Shown: one piece after another, positions 18,030 through 27,588 of the stretch
Numbering within the stretch: the first letter of the stretch is position 1
Layout of the letters: each line of letters opens with the position of its first letter
Source of the DNA: Actinomycetes bacterium
GTDB taxonomy: Bacteria > Actinomycetota > Acidimicrobiia > Acidimicrobiales > Acidimicrobiaceae
Length of the DNA stretch: 64,000 bases
Direction of reading: 5' to 3'
Assembly: GCA_021799035.1 (NCBI GenBank)
Contig: JAJZBG010000005.1
Span: forward strand, 1-64,000
Notes under the pieces: generated by a model
Seen by the model: the letters and a program-made list of their open reading frames with translations, nothing else
The model's database searches: none
What the model was told of the DNA's origin: nothing
Position numbers and translations under genes: made by a program

Positions 18030-18075
18030 TCTTGAACCCCTCCTTCCAAGATAGCCTCCCGACGCCTGGCCAGCT

Positions 18076-18639
18076 TCAACCGTCAGCCAAAGCGGCCAGC
18101 TTCACAACGGTGCTCCATCTCCTGGTTGTCGCGCTGCCGCCGCTCACACGTTCCCAGAATGAATTGCCAAGATTTGATAGGTGGTAAGGGCCACGGCAAT
18201 GCACAAACACCTCGCTTCCGACAATGCGATAGTCGTTGTCGCGCGCTCCACGGGCGACATGAGATCCCACCTCATGTGCGTCAATCGGTTTGCTCAAGAA
18301 GGTCACGTAAAGATTGTCCTCCTCTGCTGGTTGGAGTTCGAAGGGTGGAATGGAGACAAGCTTAGAAAACTCTTGTGCAGGCCTCAACGTCACAGCAATC
18401 GCAAGCCTGAAGTGCTCGAAGATCAGCCCTTCCAAAGTCGCTTGGATGTCTTGAGAAGAGCCCTCCCAACCAAAAACCAGATTGCCGCTTTGAAGATGGC
18501 TCTTTGCCCCCGTAAAGCCTTCATCCACCATCACCTTACAGAGCGAAGCCATATGGATACGATTGGCCTTACCCACGTTGACTGCTCTCAGCAAAGCCAC
18601 GTACCGATCCACATCAACGCTCTTCCTTGTTGCCATCAT
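18076..18639 (-). CDS. DUF1697 family protein
   Basis: A cytoplasmic protein of 187 aa from the chosen start. The opening RYVALLRAVNVGKANRIHMA, the motif LQSGNLVF and the late DNDYRIVGSEVFVHC are characteristic of DUF1697. The function of the family is unknown. The frame is open to 18726, but the extra 29 residues are unlike the family, so ATG at 18639 (or the adjacent one at 18636) is preferred. Confidence 0.82.
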   Translation of the reverse strand: MMATRKSVDVDRYVALLRAVNVGKANRIHMASLCKVMVDEGFTGAKSHLQSGNLVFGWEGSSQDIQATLEGLIFEHFRLAIAVTLRPAQEFSKLVSIPPFELQPAEEDNLYVTFLSKPIDAHEVGSHVARGARDNDYRIVGSEVFVHCRGPYHLSNLGNSFWERVSGGSATTRRWSTVVKLAALADG

Positions 18640-18879
18640 CCACACCAAGATAACATCGGAATTGCCGCGAACGTCTGCAGACTGCAGCCCGAAGCGCCAA
18701 AGATATTGCCCATCGTGGTTCCTCACTTGTTTCGCGGTGAAGCTGAGACAACCGGCTCGGCTAGGCTGAGCTTGCCCAGGCGGAGCATGATACCGAGCCA
18801 GATCGGGGACATTCGCATGAACACAGCTAGAGGAATCCTGCCTTGATTCAATGGCCTAGCAGATCATCGGCATGTTGAA

Positions 18880-19824
18880 ATGTTGCTCCAGCTAGTTCTG
18901 ATGGTGGCAGCTCTTGCCATCATTGCTGTCAGTTCGGATAGATTCGTCATGGGTGCCGCAAAGACTGCCGAGCTATTGCGGATATCGCCTCTGGTAGTGG
19001 GCGTGGTGGTAATCGGATTTGGCACAGGGCTGCCGGAACTATTGACTGCACTGGTGGCAAGCATCCACGGCCACACCTCGCTGGGAATTGCGAGCGTCTT
19101 GGGTTCGACCGTCGTCAACTCCACGCTAGTTCTTGGAACTCTGGGAGTCCTAAGCGCACCTAAGATCTCGTCAAAGGTGCTCAAACGTGAAGGGGTGGCC
19201 CAGCTGGCTGCAGTCGCCTCATTTGGAGCGGTGATAGTTTTTCTTCACTCGCGCCCCTTCTACGGTGTCTTGCTCCTACTTCTCGCTCTTTTTGCGACTT
19301 CGACACTTCTCGGCTCAAGACACGCGCGGGATAGCTCTGAAATTGAAGTCGAAGCCAGGAAAGTTGAAGAAGGCTACAATTGGGGGCTCGGAAAATCCAT
19401 CAGCATCACGGTTTTCGGTGGGCTGGCTGTCTTGGGAAGCGCAGAACTGCTGGTATCAGCGGCAACTAAGTTAGCCGTTCAGCTAGGTGTCTCAAAGGCC
19501 GTCATTGGTGTGACACTCGTGGCGCTCGGCACTTCCCTTCCCGAGTTGGTCACAGCCATCGCCGCGGCGCGAAGAGGGCACAGCGACCTGGTGGTCGGAA
19601 ACATCTTTGGGGCTAACCTTTTCAACTCGACTGCAGTGGCGGGGTTGGCAGGCCTGATCTCACCGGGACTGGAAATTCCAAGACTTGATTTCGAGGCCGG
19701 ATTCATGATGGCCGCTTCTGTGGCTGCCTTCTTTTTCCTGTCCTCATCAAGACGCCTAACACAAGGCGAAGGCTGGACCCTTATTGCAATATATCTCCTT
19801 TGGATAGCCTTCGCATTGCGATAG
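18880..19824 (+). CDS. Ca2+/cation antiporter (CaCA, YrbG type)
   Basis: A 314-aa exchanger with two homologous halves of about five helices each. The alpha-1 repeat reads VVIGFGTGLPELLTALVAS followed by GSTVVNSTLVLG, and the alpha-2 repeat reads VALGTSLPELVTAIAAARRG followed by GNIFGANLFNSTA. The acidic residues in both LPEL motifs that coordinate the cation are present. It probably exchanges Ca2+ for Na+ or H+ across the membrane. No clear Shine-Dalgarno is seen. Confidence 0.88.
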   Translation: MLLQLVLMVAALAIIAVSSDRFVMGAAKTAELLRISPLVVGVVVIGFGTGLPELLTALVASIHGHTSLGIASVLGSTVVNSTLVLGTLGVLSAPKISSKVLKREGVAQLAAVASFGAVIVFLHSRPFYGVLLLLLALFATSTLLGSRHARDSSEIEVEARKVEEGYNWGLGKSISITVFGGLAVLGSAELLVSAATKLAVQLGVSKAVIGVTLVALGTSLPELVTAIAAARRGHSDLVVGNIFGANLFNSTAVAGLAGLISPGLEIPRLDFEAGFMMAASVAAFFFLSSSRRLTQGEGWTLIAIYLLWIAFALR

Positions 19825-19826
19825 GG

Positions 19827-20591
19827 CTAGCTGTCGGATGGCATAAAGGCCTTGCCACCAAAACGGTCAACGAATGTGAACTCTTCGACACTTCGCCTCG
19901 TCAATTTTGTGAAGAACTTTTTCGGGGTGCCAATGGTTATCAGTCCTGCTACGGCAAACTCCTCTGGTATTTCCAGGAGCAACTTCATCTGCGGTTCCCG
20001 CCGGCAAACAACAGTAGTCATGACTCCGCCAAGCCCTTTGGACCGCGCCGCGAGGAGTATGTTATGACCGAACGGATAGACCGACCCGCCACCCACGATG
20101 CTTTGACGATCCAGGCCATTGTCAAGGCACGCAAGATCTGAAAGTCTCGCCAGAAGAACCAGTAGAATCGGCGATTCATCCAGGGTCAGTGCATATTGAT
20201 TGGAAAATGTCATTCCAGCTGCCTCGTCAAGATCTACCGCCGGACCGCTCCACTTGCCTCCATCGATTGGCGCAAACGGCACAAGACCCTTCTTCACGTG
20301 CGCCATGTACTCTTTCCAACCCTCGGAATAAAGTTCACGCACCCTTCGCCTCACTGCGGCATCCTTGATCACCAAGACTCTCCACGGCTGACGGTTTCCC
20401 CCACTCGGAGCGAACCTGGCATTGTCAAGAATTTCGTAAAGCACCTCGTCCGAGTTGGCGACATCTGAGTACTCTCTAATGGCGCCAGCTGTCCTCATCA
20501 CCTCAAATATCTCCAAAGCTTGTCCTCCCATGTCAGCCATACGAGATCTCATGATCTTCAGCATGAAAGCTAGCTGGATTGCAGAATCCAC
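19827..20591 (-). CDS. nitroreductase-family flavoprotein
   Basis: An FMN-dependent NAD(P)H oxidoreductase of about 230-254 aa. The signature FAPSGGNRQPWRVLVIKD lies in the N-terminal third and the later FGHNILLAARSKGLGGVMTT matches the second FMN-binding region. The GTG at 20591 gives 20 N-terminal residues unlike the family; ATG at 20552, 20540 or 20531 are alternatives, none with a good ribosome site. It is convergent with the exchanger (2 bases apart) and divergent from the CoA-binding gene. Confidence 0.82.
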   Translation of the reverse strand: MDSAIQLAFMLKIMRSRMADMGGQALEIFEVMRTAGAIREYSDVANSDEVLYEILDNARFAPSGGNRQPWRVLVIKDAAVRRRVRELYSEGWKEYMAHVKKGLVPFAPIDGGKWSGPAVDLDEAAGMTFSNQYALTLDESPILLVLLARLSDLACLDNGLDRQSIVGGGSVYPFGHNILLAARSKGLGGVMTTVVCRREPQMKLLLEIPEEFAVAGLITIGTPKKFFTKLTRRSVEEFTFVDRFGGKAFMPSDS

Positions 20592-20606
20592 AATAGAGTA
20601 AGTCTT

Positions 20607-21044
20607 GTGGAGTTCCTAGACCCCGTCGTAATCGAATACGTGCTGACGAATTTCCGAACCTGGGCAATCGTCGGTGCATCAAACAATCCCTCCCGACCGA
20701 GCAATGACGTCATGAGCTTTCTGCACGATCTCGGATACACAGTGGTACCGGTCAATCCCAACGAAACCAGCGTGCTTTCAAAAAAGTGCTACCCATCCCT
20801 GACCGCTGCTAGCACAGACTGGGACATAGAAGTAGTCGACGTATTCCGCAGGCCAAGCGAGGTTGTAGAGGTTGCCCAAGAGGCCATTTCAATAAATGCT
20901 CGCGCAATCTGGTTCCAACTTGGCGTGACAAATTTCGAAGCTGCCTCACTGGCAGTTGAAGCAGGCCTGATGGTGGTCATGGACACCTGTCCGAAGATCG
21001 AGATTCCCAGACTCGACATCGCCTCGAGACTGTGGGCTACCTGA
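20607..21044 (+). CDS. CoA-binding (YccU-like) Rossmann protein
   Basis: A 145-aa single-domain protein with WAIVGASNNPSRPSNDVMSF, GYTVVPVNPNE, DIEVVDVFRRPSEV and the ending MDTCPKIE, which is the CoA_binding_2 family pattern. The biochemical role of these small proteins is not known. The start is GTG; transcription diverges from the nitroreductase gene. Confidence 0.84.
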   Translation: MEFLDPVVIEYVLTNFRTWAIVGASNNPSRPSNDVMSFLHDLGYTVVPVNPNETSVLSKKCYPSLTAASTDWDIEVVDVFRRPSEVVEVAQEAISINARAIWFQLGVTNFEAASLAVEAGLMVVMDTCPKIEIPRLDIASRLWAT

Positions 21045-21170
21045 ACCCCATCTCTGCAGTCAATCACCGGTAATTGGAACCGCTTGCCTGCAGTTGTTGA
21101 CTGTCCTCACTCTGCTCAATCTGCTTCAGTTGTGAAACAGATAGATGCGTGAAATCTGATCCTTCTGCCA

Positions 21171-21199
21171 CTCACAAAACATGGCTTTTGGGCCGTAAT
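21171..21199 (+). promoter_or_regulatory. flagellar-type promoter CTCACA-N15-GCCGTAAT ahead of the 1040-aa glycosyltransferase
   Basis: The -35-like CTCACA (21171-21176) and -10-like GCCGTAAT (21192-21199) are separated by exactly 15 bases. The arrangement matches six other sites ahead of flagellar units in this window. It differs from the best -35 form by C for A at the fifth base. The predicted transcript starts near 21206. Confidence 0.55.
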
Positions 21200-21246
21200 A
21201 GAGGTGGCCAGATTGATGCCAAATGGATTTCGAAACCTGGAGCGCC

Positions 21247-24200
21247 ATGAGGATTGTAGTAGAGGGCAACCTGTCGCAAGCAGCAAGCTATGGCATCGTA
21301 AACTTCCGGCTTGGACAGGCACTTGCCGAGCTAGGCCATAAGGTATCTTTCGTTAGCTTGGACGTGCCACAGGACGACATTGCTTCACTCCTGAATTCAC
21401 ACAACCAAGCTAGCCTAGAGATGAGCGCAGGCGAACCCGAATATGCCGACGTGAGAATTCGACAGATTTGGCCGCCAATCTGGGTCCGACGTAAGCCAGA
21501 TGAACTTCTCATAGTCATTCAGCCTTGGGAGTTTGGGTCAATACCTCTCGAGTGGATCGATGGAATAAAAAATGTCGATGCCATCTGGGTCCCGAGCGAG
21601 TACACGAAACGAGGCTACATCCAATCCGGCATTGACTCCGCCAAGGTGTGGGTTGTGCCGAACGGAGCCGACTTCGAAGGCGTCGAACGCAGACGGGACA
21701 TCAACCGAGAAAGGAAAAGACTGGTCTATGTAGGCGGGGCCATCTACCGTAAAGGGATCGACATCCTCGTTGACGCGCTTGACATTCTCGATGACAACAC
21801 ACTGAACAGTCTCAGCCTGATCGTCAAAGAGTCGGGACGGGACACCTTCTACCAGGGTCAGTCATTGATCGACACTTCGTTGGAATCGCACCCAAGGGTA
21901 CAAGCCATAACCAAATTGAAAAGCGAACATATGGACAGAAGAGGCTTGCTCGAACTGATGGCAGATTGTGACGCGTTGGTTCACCCCTACAGAGCCGAAG
22001 GTTTCGGGTTGCCAGTCCTTGAGGCAATGACAATCGGTACTCCGATCATCCACACTCAGGGAGGGGCAACGAACGAATTCTGCGGACCAGGTGAGTCTCT
22101 GCTTATTCCTTCCTCGCTCAGGGTCGCCGACCTTCCCAAGGTGGGAAATTCCATGTTGGCAGACAAGTGCTACTGGATGGAGCCTTCGACAGAGCAATTA
22201 GGCCAGCTCATTGCTACTTTTGTACAAGGAGGCGCAAACCTCGAAACCCTTGCTGACGCGGCAAAGATCAGAGCACAAGACTTCTCTTGGGCTAACGTTG
22301 GCAAAATCGCACACGAGGCCATAACCAGACTTGCCGACGGTAAAACACCTCAAGATTCTCTCGCTTCTCTTGAAAAAGACATCTCCGATGCACTAGAAAG
22401 AAGCGGCTCAAGACCTGCGCCGATTCTCTCGCGATTGGTGGCCGTGGGAGATGTGAGTACCGCGTTCAACCTTGCCTCCTATTTCGAGGGACAGATCGAT
22501 CCCAGGGAAAGCACTGACATCGGATCGGTACGTGAAAGGCTTGCCTCGATCTCTTCCAACGCTCCCGACGTATGGTCAGGGGGCCCATATCGAATGATAG
22601 TGACGGCAGCTCAGTTCCAAAGTGAAGGCCACTTTGGATACGTTCACGACTTCGAAGGAGGTGACCAGGCAACCTACGCGATTGCTCTTCAGCTCTCGGG
22701 ATACCTACAGAACTGCAGTTCCGTGCTCGATCTTGCCTGCGGCCAAGGCTCGATGCTCAGAGTTCTTCGCAACCAAGGAAAGAAAACTCAAGGCCTCGAA
22801 GCAGATCCGTCGCTCGTCAGAAAGCTCATTGCCGACGGATTCACGATCCATGAAGGATACATTCCCTCAGACTTAGACAAGTTTGATTTCGAAGATTTCG
22901 ATGGCGTCTTCCTTGGGCATATTGTCGAGCATCTTCAGCCCAACGAATTCGAGACACTGCTCCAGTGGATTTATGAAAATATAGCTGACAAAGGCACCGT
23001 AGTTATCCAGACGCCGGACTTTGCCAACTCTGCGGTGGGGCTCCAGAATTTCTGGCTGGACTCATCACACGTGCGACCATATCCGATACCGCTTTTGAAA
23101 TCAATCCTCTCCAAGAGCGGCTTCGTGCCGGTGGATGGTGCATGCAGAAAGATACCTGAGATTGCGCCGCTCGACATCGTTGCCGTGGCACGTCGCATAC
23201 CTCGGAACAGAACCAACTATTCGCCCCAAAGTCCAAAAGCGACTAGAAGGATTCAGGTCGGCCATTATGCGCTGTTTAGTGGGGAGTCAGGATTCTCCCA
23301 AGCTTCGAGGGGCCTTCTCGACCAGGCTGGCCTTGGCAACGAAGGAATCGATACGATTCGCATCTCAGTCGATCAAAACGGTCCCAGCCAGCCTAATCCA
23401 GGCCAGGCTATACCCCTTAGCCTTTCTGACCGCATCGAACATGACGTCGCAATCGTAGATGTGCCTGCGGGTTGGTTGGCTGGTATAAACCCGGCGGCAA
23501 GGGCTCGCCACCGCATTGCACGCACAACTTTTGAGGCCACTCCCCTACCTTTACAGCTTCAGAATACCGTCGGATCCTTTGACGAAGTCTGGTGCTTCTC
23601 GCACTACGATGCGGAAATCCTCATCCAATCTGGAGTGGAATCAGGAGCAGTTTTCATAATTCCCCCCGGGATAGCGATACCGCACCCTGAGACGATCCTC
23701 GGGCTAAGAAAAAGTATTTCACGAGAAACGTTCCGATTCCTATCGGTCTTCAATTTCGAGCCGAGGAAGAACCCGGAAGCACTGATCAAAGCATTTAGCT
23801 CCGTCGCGTCAGAGATCTCTGGTGTCGAGCTCATCCTGAAATTAGGAGGAATCAACGCGGAGATGTTTGAAACGTGGCTCACAAACGTACTTGAACCCAC
23901 ACGGCTCTCTCAGATACGGAACCGCATCCACGTGATTGCCGGCACCCTACCACGGGAAAACCTGCTTGCCCTCTACCTTCAGAGCGATGCTTTTGTTCTT
24001 CCCACTCGGGGTGAAGGCTACGGCCTGCCCTTCCTCGAAGCGCTGGCTTATGGGCTCCCTACAATCTGTCCCGACATTGGAGGCCACCGCGAGTTCTGCA
24101 ACGAAAGCAATTCGCTACTTGTGAGTTCTTACGAAGCACCTGCACTCGCAAGCGCAGGTGCCGAAGTGTTTCGCGAGTCTTTTTGGCGTGAAGTCGACGT

Positions 24201-24369
24201 AGCTGACCTTGCAAAAGAGATGTGCGAGGCGGCCACGCACCCCGATCGCCTTGACGAACTTGGCAAACAAGGAATGGCTGCGGCTGCAAAATTCACGGAA
24301 ACAGCCTGCCAGGAGGCCTCACTGAAGCGTTTGTTGGAGATCACTGGCAGCAAAAAGGCCAAGCTCTGA
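21247..24369 (+). CDS. multidomain glycosyltransferase: GT4 - methyltransferase - GT4
   Basis: A predicted cytoplasmic fusion protein of 1040 aa. The N-terminal GT4 domain (about 1-370) has the donor motif HPYRAEGFGLPVLEAM. A class I SAM-dependent methyltransferase follows (motif I VLDLACGQGS near residue 493). The C-terminal GT4 domain (about 670-1035) has LPTRGEGYGLPFLEALAYG. ATG at 21247 has GGAG four bases upstream and begins at the family-typical MRIVVEGNLS; ATG at 21223 lacks a ribosome site. It abuts the flagellar cluster and carries the flagellar-type promoter, so flagellin glycosylation with a methylated sugar is a plausible role (inference). A cell-surface polysaccharide is the alternative. 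Confidence 0.85.
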   Translation: MRIVVEGNLSQAASYGIVNFRLGQALAELGHKVSFVSLDVPQDDIASLLNSHNQASLEMSAGEPEYADVRIRQIWPPIWVRRKPDELLIVIQPWEFGSIPLEWIDGIKNVDAIWVPSEYTKRGYIQSGIDSAKVWVVPNGADFEGVERRRDINRERKRLVYVGGAIYRKGIDILVDALDILDDNTLNSLSLIVKESGRDTFYQGQSLIDTSLESHPRVQAITKLKSEHMDRRGLLELMADCDALVHPYRAEGFGLPVLEAMTIGTPIIHTQGGATNEFCGPGESLLIPSSLRVADLPKVGNSMLADKCYWMEPSTEQLGQLIATFVQGGANLETLADAAKIRAQDFSWANVGKIAHEAITRLADGKTPQDSLASLEKDISDALERSGSRPAPILSRLVAVGDVSTAFNLASYFEGQIDPRESTDIGSVRERLASISSNAPDVWSGGPYRMIVTAAQFQSEGHFGYVHDFEGGDQATYAIALQLSGYLQNCSSVLDLACGQGSMLRVLRNQGKKTQGLEADPSLVRKLIADGFTIHEGYIPSDLDKFDFEDFDGVFLGHIVEHLQPNEFETLLQWIYENIADKGTVVIQTPDFANSAVGLQNFWLDSSHVRPYPIPLLKSILSKSGFVPVDGACRKIPEIAPLDIVAVARRIPRNRTNYSPQSPKATRRIQVGHYALFSGESGFSQASRGLLDQAGLGNEGIDTIRISVDQNGPSQPNPGQAIPLSLSDRIEHDVAIVDVPAGWLAGINPAARARHRIARTTFEATPLPLQLQNTVGSFDEVWCFSHYDAEILIQSGVESGAVFIIPPGIAIPHPETILGLRKSISRETFRFLSVFNFEPRKNPEALIKAFSSVASEISGVELILKLGGINAEMFETWLTNVLEPTRLSQIRNRIHVIAGTLPRENLLALYLQSDAFVLPTRGEGYGLPFLEALAYGLPTICPDIGGHREFCNESNSLLVSSYEAPALASAGAEVFRESFWREVDVADLAKEMCEAATHPDRLDELGKQGMAAAAKFTETACQEASLKRLLEITGSKKAKL

Positions 24370-24399
24370 GCTGAAATAGCTGCTCAAAAAGCTTGGCCT
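24356..24399. terminator. bidirectional terminator between convergent glycosyltransferase and flgE units
   Basis: A perfect 10-bp inverted repeat, AGGCCAAGCT (24356-24365) and AGCTTGGCCT (24390-24399), encloses a smaller stem (24367-24371/24382-24386). It overlaps the glycosyltransferase stop and lies 22 bases beyond the flgE stop. No long U tract follows on either strand. Confidence 0.65.
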
Positions 24400-24420
24400 C
24401 TCTAAGTATTTAGACCAGTG

Positions 24421-25695
24421 CTACGGCATCGCCATAAGTGAAGCCATGGCCGTAGCGGTTGTGGTAATGACCTTTGTGTCAGCCTGATATGCAGTCTGAG
24501 CTTCGATCAACTTGGTGAGCTGAGAAGCCAGATCGACGTTGGATCCCTCGACTGCTCCTCCCTGAACTGTCCCAAGACCGTTACTTCCCGGCTGACCGAG
24601 TTGAGCATTTCCCGATGCGACAGTTGCACTGAAGTACGTTCCTCCCACGTCAAGCAGTCCTTGTGGGTTGGCGAACTGAGCCAAGGCTATAGTTCCGAGG
24701 GTCGCGCTATCTCCGTTCGAGTAAGTGCCTGTAATTACCCCGTTTGCGCCAATAGAGTACGACTCCAAAGTACCTGATGAATAACCATCCTGAGAAGTCA
24801 CAACAAGTGTTTGGTTACCGGAAAATTGCGTGACTGCCTGCTGAGACCCAACCGCTGGAAAATCGAAAGCTGGCATCGTTTTGCCAGTCCAGGTGTAATT
24901 GCTAGGTTCATTGTCTATTGCCAGACTCGTTTGCCCGGTTCCGACTGCTTTTCCGTTCACGGTGGAAAGCTGGCCGTTGCTTCCAAAAACGAGCGTTGGT
25001 GGAGTGTTCCACAGATTCTGCGAAGCACCTTGGACGGTTCCTTGCAAAGACCACGAAGTCGCGGTGCCGTTTGAGCCGATGGTTGGAGTAAACGTCAAGG
25101 TCACAGGAACCTGATTGCCCAAAGAGTCGTACATCGTGGTGGTCACGGTAACCGGACCTGTAGCATTGGCCGGGAGGTTGCCGGCAAGTATGGCATTCTG
25201 GGTTTGTGAAGGCCCACCGCTCGAACCAACAACGATGCTGATTGGCGTCGGTGGAGCCGTCGTTGGCTGGCCAGGCGCCCAGCCCTGCACAAGCCCCCCA
25301 CTTGCAGTCGAAAGATGTCCGTTGGCGTCTATCTGAAGATTCCCGTCCCTCGTGTAGTAGGCGTTGCCTCCCTGGTTCACGACCAAGAAGCCGTTGCCCT
25401 CTATGGCAACGTCGCTGTTCACTCCCGTCTGCTGAACGGCCCCTTGCGAGAAGTTTGTCTCGATCCCCGCGATTTGGACCCCAGAGCCGATAGCCGACGG
25501 GTTCGTGCTTGCTTGAGTCTGCCCAACCGCACCTGTTGCTGGCTGAAGCTGCTGGGTCAGCAAATCGGAAAACTCCGCGGTCTGCGAAGTGAAACCGTCT
25601 GTTTCAGAGTTGGCTATGTTGTTTCCGATTGTGTCAAGAGCTGTCTGCATCGTAACAATTCCTGATGCAGCCGCCCCAAGAGAACGAATTGGCAT
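24421..25695 (-). CDS. flgE: flagellar hook protein FlgE
   Basis: The hook subunit, exported by the flagellar secretion system, 424 aa. The N-terminal rod/hook signature MQTALDTIGNNIANSETDGFT-like stretch lies at about residues 17-37, with the hook-specific block GVNSDVAIEGNGFLVVNQGG after it. The C-terminal helix ends LASQLTKLIEAQTAYQADTK. AGGAG six bases before the ATG supports the start. It is the last gene of the flgB operon, about 100 bases after flgD; nothing is seen in that gap. Confidence 0.94.
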   Translation of the reverse strand: MPIRSLGAAASGIVTMQTALDTIGNNIANSETDGFTSQTAEFSDLLTQQLQPATGAVGQTQASTNPSAIGSGVQIAGIETNFSQGAVQQTGVNSDVAIEGNGFLVVNQGGNAYYTRDGNLQIDANGHLSTASGGLVQGWAPGQPTTAPPTPISIVVGSSGGPSQTQNAILAGNLPANATGPVTVTTTMYDSLGNQVPVTLTFTPTIGSNGTATSWSLQGTVQGASQNLWNTPPTLVFGSNGQLSTVNGKAVGTGQTSLAIDNEPSNYTWTGKTMPAFDFPAVGSQQAVTQFSGNQTLVVTSQDGYSSGTLESYSIGANGVITGTYSNGDSATLGTIALAQFANPQGLLDVGGTYFSATVASGNAQLGQPGSNGLGTVQGGAVEGSNVDLASQLTKLIEAQTAYQADTKVITTTATAMASLMAMP

Positions 25696-25798
25696 TCTTG
25701 TCTCCTATCTCAGTGGATGGAACACCCACTCCTTGCTTTTCAGTTCGTTGCTTTTCTTCGGTCCATGAGCAGTGTCGACCCCCTCGGCCTCGAATCAC

Positions 25799-26209
25799 TC
25801 ATGAGATCTTGGTTACGGATGAAAGATCTATTGACGTCCCGTTTACCTCCAATGTTGGACCACTAGTCCCGTTGGTTACACCCGACACAGTGCCTGAAAT
25901 CGACTTGCCACTTGCATCCGTCCCCGTGACAGACTTTCCGATGAGAGAAGCAGCTTCACTCATCTGCATCGAAGTAGACACTGTGTTGAGCTGTTCAACT
26001 TGAGACAGCTGCGCGAGCTGAGCCATGAAGTTCGACGAGCTCGTCGGATTCAGCGGATCTTGATATTTGATCTCGTCCACCAGCATGGTAAGAAAAGTGG
26101 TCGGCTGCACCAAGCTCGCCATGCCAGTGGAGCCCGATCCGTTAGATCCTGCTGTTGTAGAAGCTGCTGGAACCAGTGTGTTACTAATAGAGCTGATAGG
26201 CGCAGTCAT
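25799..26209 (-). CDS. flgD: flagellar hook assembly (capping) protein FlgD
   Basis: A 136-aa scaffold needed for hook polymerisation. The conserved N-terminal core is present: TTFLTMLVDEIKYQDPLNPT, then FMAQLAQLSQVEQLNTV. The C-terminal part, after ASLIGKSVTG, is short, so the Ig-like and tudor-like domains of enterobacterial FlgD (about 230 aa) are reduced. It lies between fliK and flgE. Confidence 0.9.
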   Translation of the reverse strand: MTAPISSISNTLVPAASTTAGSNGSGSTGMASLVQPTTFLTMLVDEIKYQDPLNPTSSSNFMAQLAQLSQVEQLNTVSTSMQMSEAASLIGKSVTGTDASGKSISGTVSGVTNGTSGPTLEVNGTSIDLSSVTKIS

Positions 26210-26226
26210 TATCTAGTCCCTTTCTC

Positions 26227-27588
26227 TCACAGAACAAGGTGTATCTTTCCACTAGTTGATGAAACGACATCAGCGGCTCTTCCTGAACCAGGCGAAGCCT
26301 CGACTTCTTGTGTCGGCTGAAATGATTGAGGATTGGAATAGCTTCCAGGTTGAGAGCCAGGATGCCGCAACGTCACGTTGACGCTCATGCCGCCTTGGGA
26401 AAGCTGATTTCTAAGAGCCGCAAGAGACCCGGACAAAGCGCTGTGTCCCGCATCGGTTTGCGGCGTCAACGAAACCTGCAACCCACCATGGCTAAGCGCC
26501 ACCACAGCCTCTACATGCCCCAACTCTGCTGGATGCATTGCAACAAGTAAGGCATGATTGCCGTAGCCGGCTGAAACTTGACGAAGGACAGCGCCGGAAA
26601 GTGTACCCACATCAAGCGGCAGCGGATCACGATATGCAGCTACGTCTGACGTCGCCGATGGAACCTCAACTTTCGCGAGCGTCGATGGCTTCAGTGATAT
26701 CGAGGCCAAGATCTGAGAACCCTCTTCACCTCGATTTGACTCCTTAGTTACGGCGATCCGTCTCTGCGGCTCGGCAGCAACAGGCTCAGCAACCAGACCG
26801 CCACTGGCTGGCCTAGCCTGCGTACCGACCCGAGCCGGCAGAGACAATTCCGAAGGAGATATTTTTTTCAGAGGTGACTCTGCAGCGCCTGAAGCAAGAG
26901 ACGCCGTTGAACCCCCATATTGGGCAGCCCGCTTAGCTGAATTGGCAAAACTCCCCTCCGTTTCGACCATTGGAGACGTTTTTGAAGTTGCGCTGGAGGG
27001 TGCTTTCCCCTTTCTGGAAGACTGCGAACCACTCTGTGACTGCGACGTGGTGATCTCTCTTTCTCGGCCACTCAATCCATGTGCAGGCAACAATCCTTGA
27101 CCAGCTACTCCCTTTGTAACCGCGCTCTTCCCGTTAGCTGGCACTAAGAGCATGCGACCTGTTTTGACACGGTCGGTGCCGCTAAGTCCTCTTCCCATGG
27201 TCCCAGATGGAGGTGAAATTGCAGATGAGGAGGAGCCTTCACCACTAAACACTTTCGCCTGAGGAGAGTTCGATTTCTGCTCATTTCCCACCACGCCGAG
27301 AGGCTCAAACGGAGCCACCTCAGTCACTAGCGATGTTCCGTGCTCGGCCGGCCTTTTTCTAGAACTTGACTTGTGAGACTGGCGTGGCTGCCTTCCAACA
27401 TGGGCAGCGAGCGTGCTCGCGCCACCAGCATTGCTCTCAAGCCCTTTTGCCCGCTCCGAAAGGACTTCGGAAAACGGCTGATCAGCGATATCTATGCTGG
27501 GAGCCTCGCTTCGGCCGTTTCTGCTAGACAAGCGAGAATCGGAAGATGGCCCCGAAGATTTCAGGAGTCCCACGATAGGTGCGTTCAT
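26227..27588 (-). CDS. fliK: flagellar hook-length control protein FliK
   Basis: A 453-aa secreted ruler. Most of the protein is low-complexity, Ser/Gly/Lys rich and presumably disordered. Only the C-terminal domain (about 340-425) shows the Flg_hook pattern, with LLVAMHPAELGHVEAVVALS, then LRNQLSQGGMSVNVTLRHPG. The start overlaps the end of the peptidoglycan hydrolase gene by 4 bases. Identity rests on the C-terminal domain and position before flgD. Confidence 0.85.
   Translation of the reverse strand: MNAPIVGLLKSSGPSSDSRLSSRNGRSEAPSIDIADQPFSEVLSERAKGLESNAGGASTLAAHVGRQPRQSHKSSSRKRPAEHGTSLVTEVAPFEPLGVVGNEQKSNSPQAKVFSGEGSSSSAISPPSGTMGRGLSGTDRVKTGRMLLVPANGKSAVTKGVAGQGLLPAHGLSGREREITTSQSQSGSQSSRKGKAPSSATSKTSPMVETEGSFANSAKRAAQYGGSTASLASGAAESPLKKISPSELSLPARVGTQARPASGGLVAEPVAAEPQRRIAVTKESNRGEEGSQILASISLKPSTLAKVEVPSATSDVAAYRDPLPLDVGTLSGAVLRQVSAGYGNHALLVAMHPAELGHVEAVVALSHGGLQVSLTPQTDAGHSALSGSLAALRNQLSQGGMSVNVTLRHPGSQPGSYSNPQSFQPTQEVEASPGSGRAADVVSSTSGKIHLVL

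Noticed and set aside
18181-18846. 221-aa plus-strand open frame
   Set aside because: Antisense to the DUF1697 gene, His/Arg/Pro-rich, no known motif.
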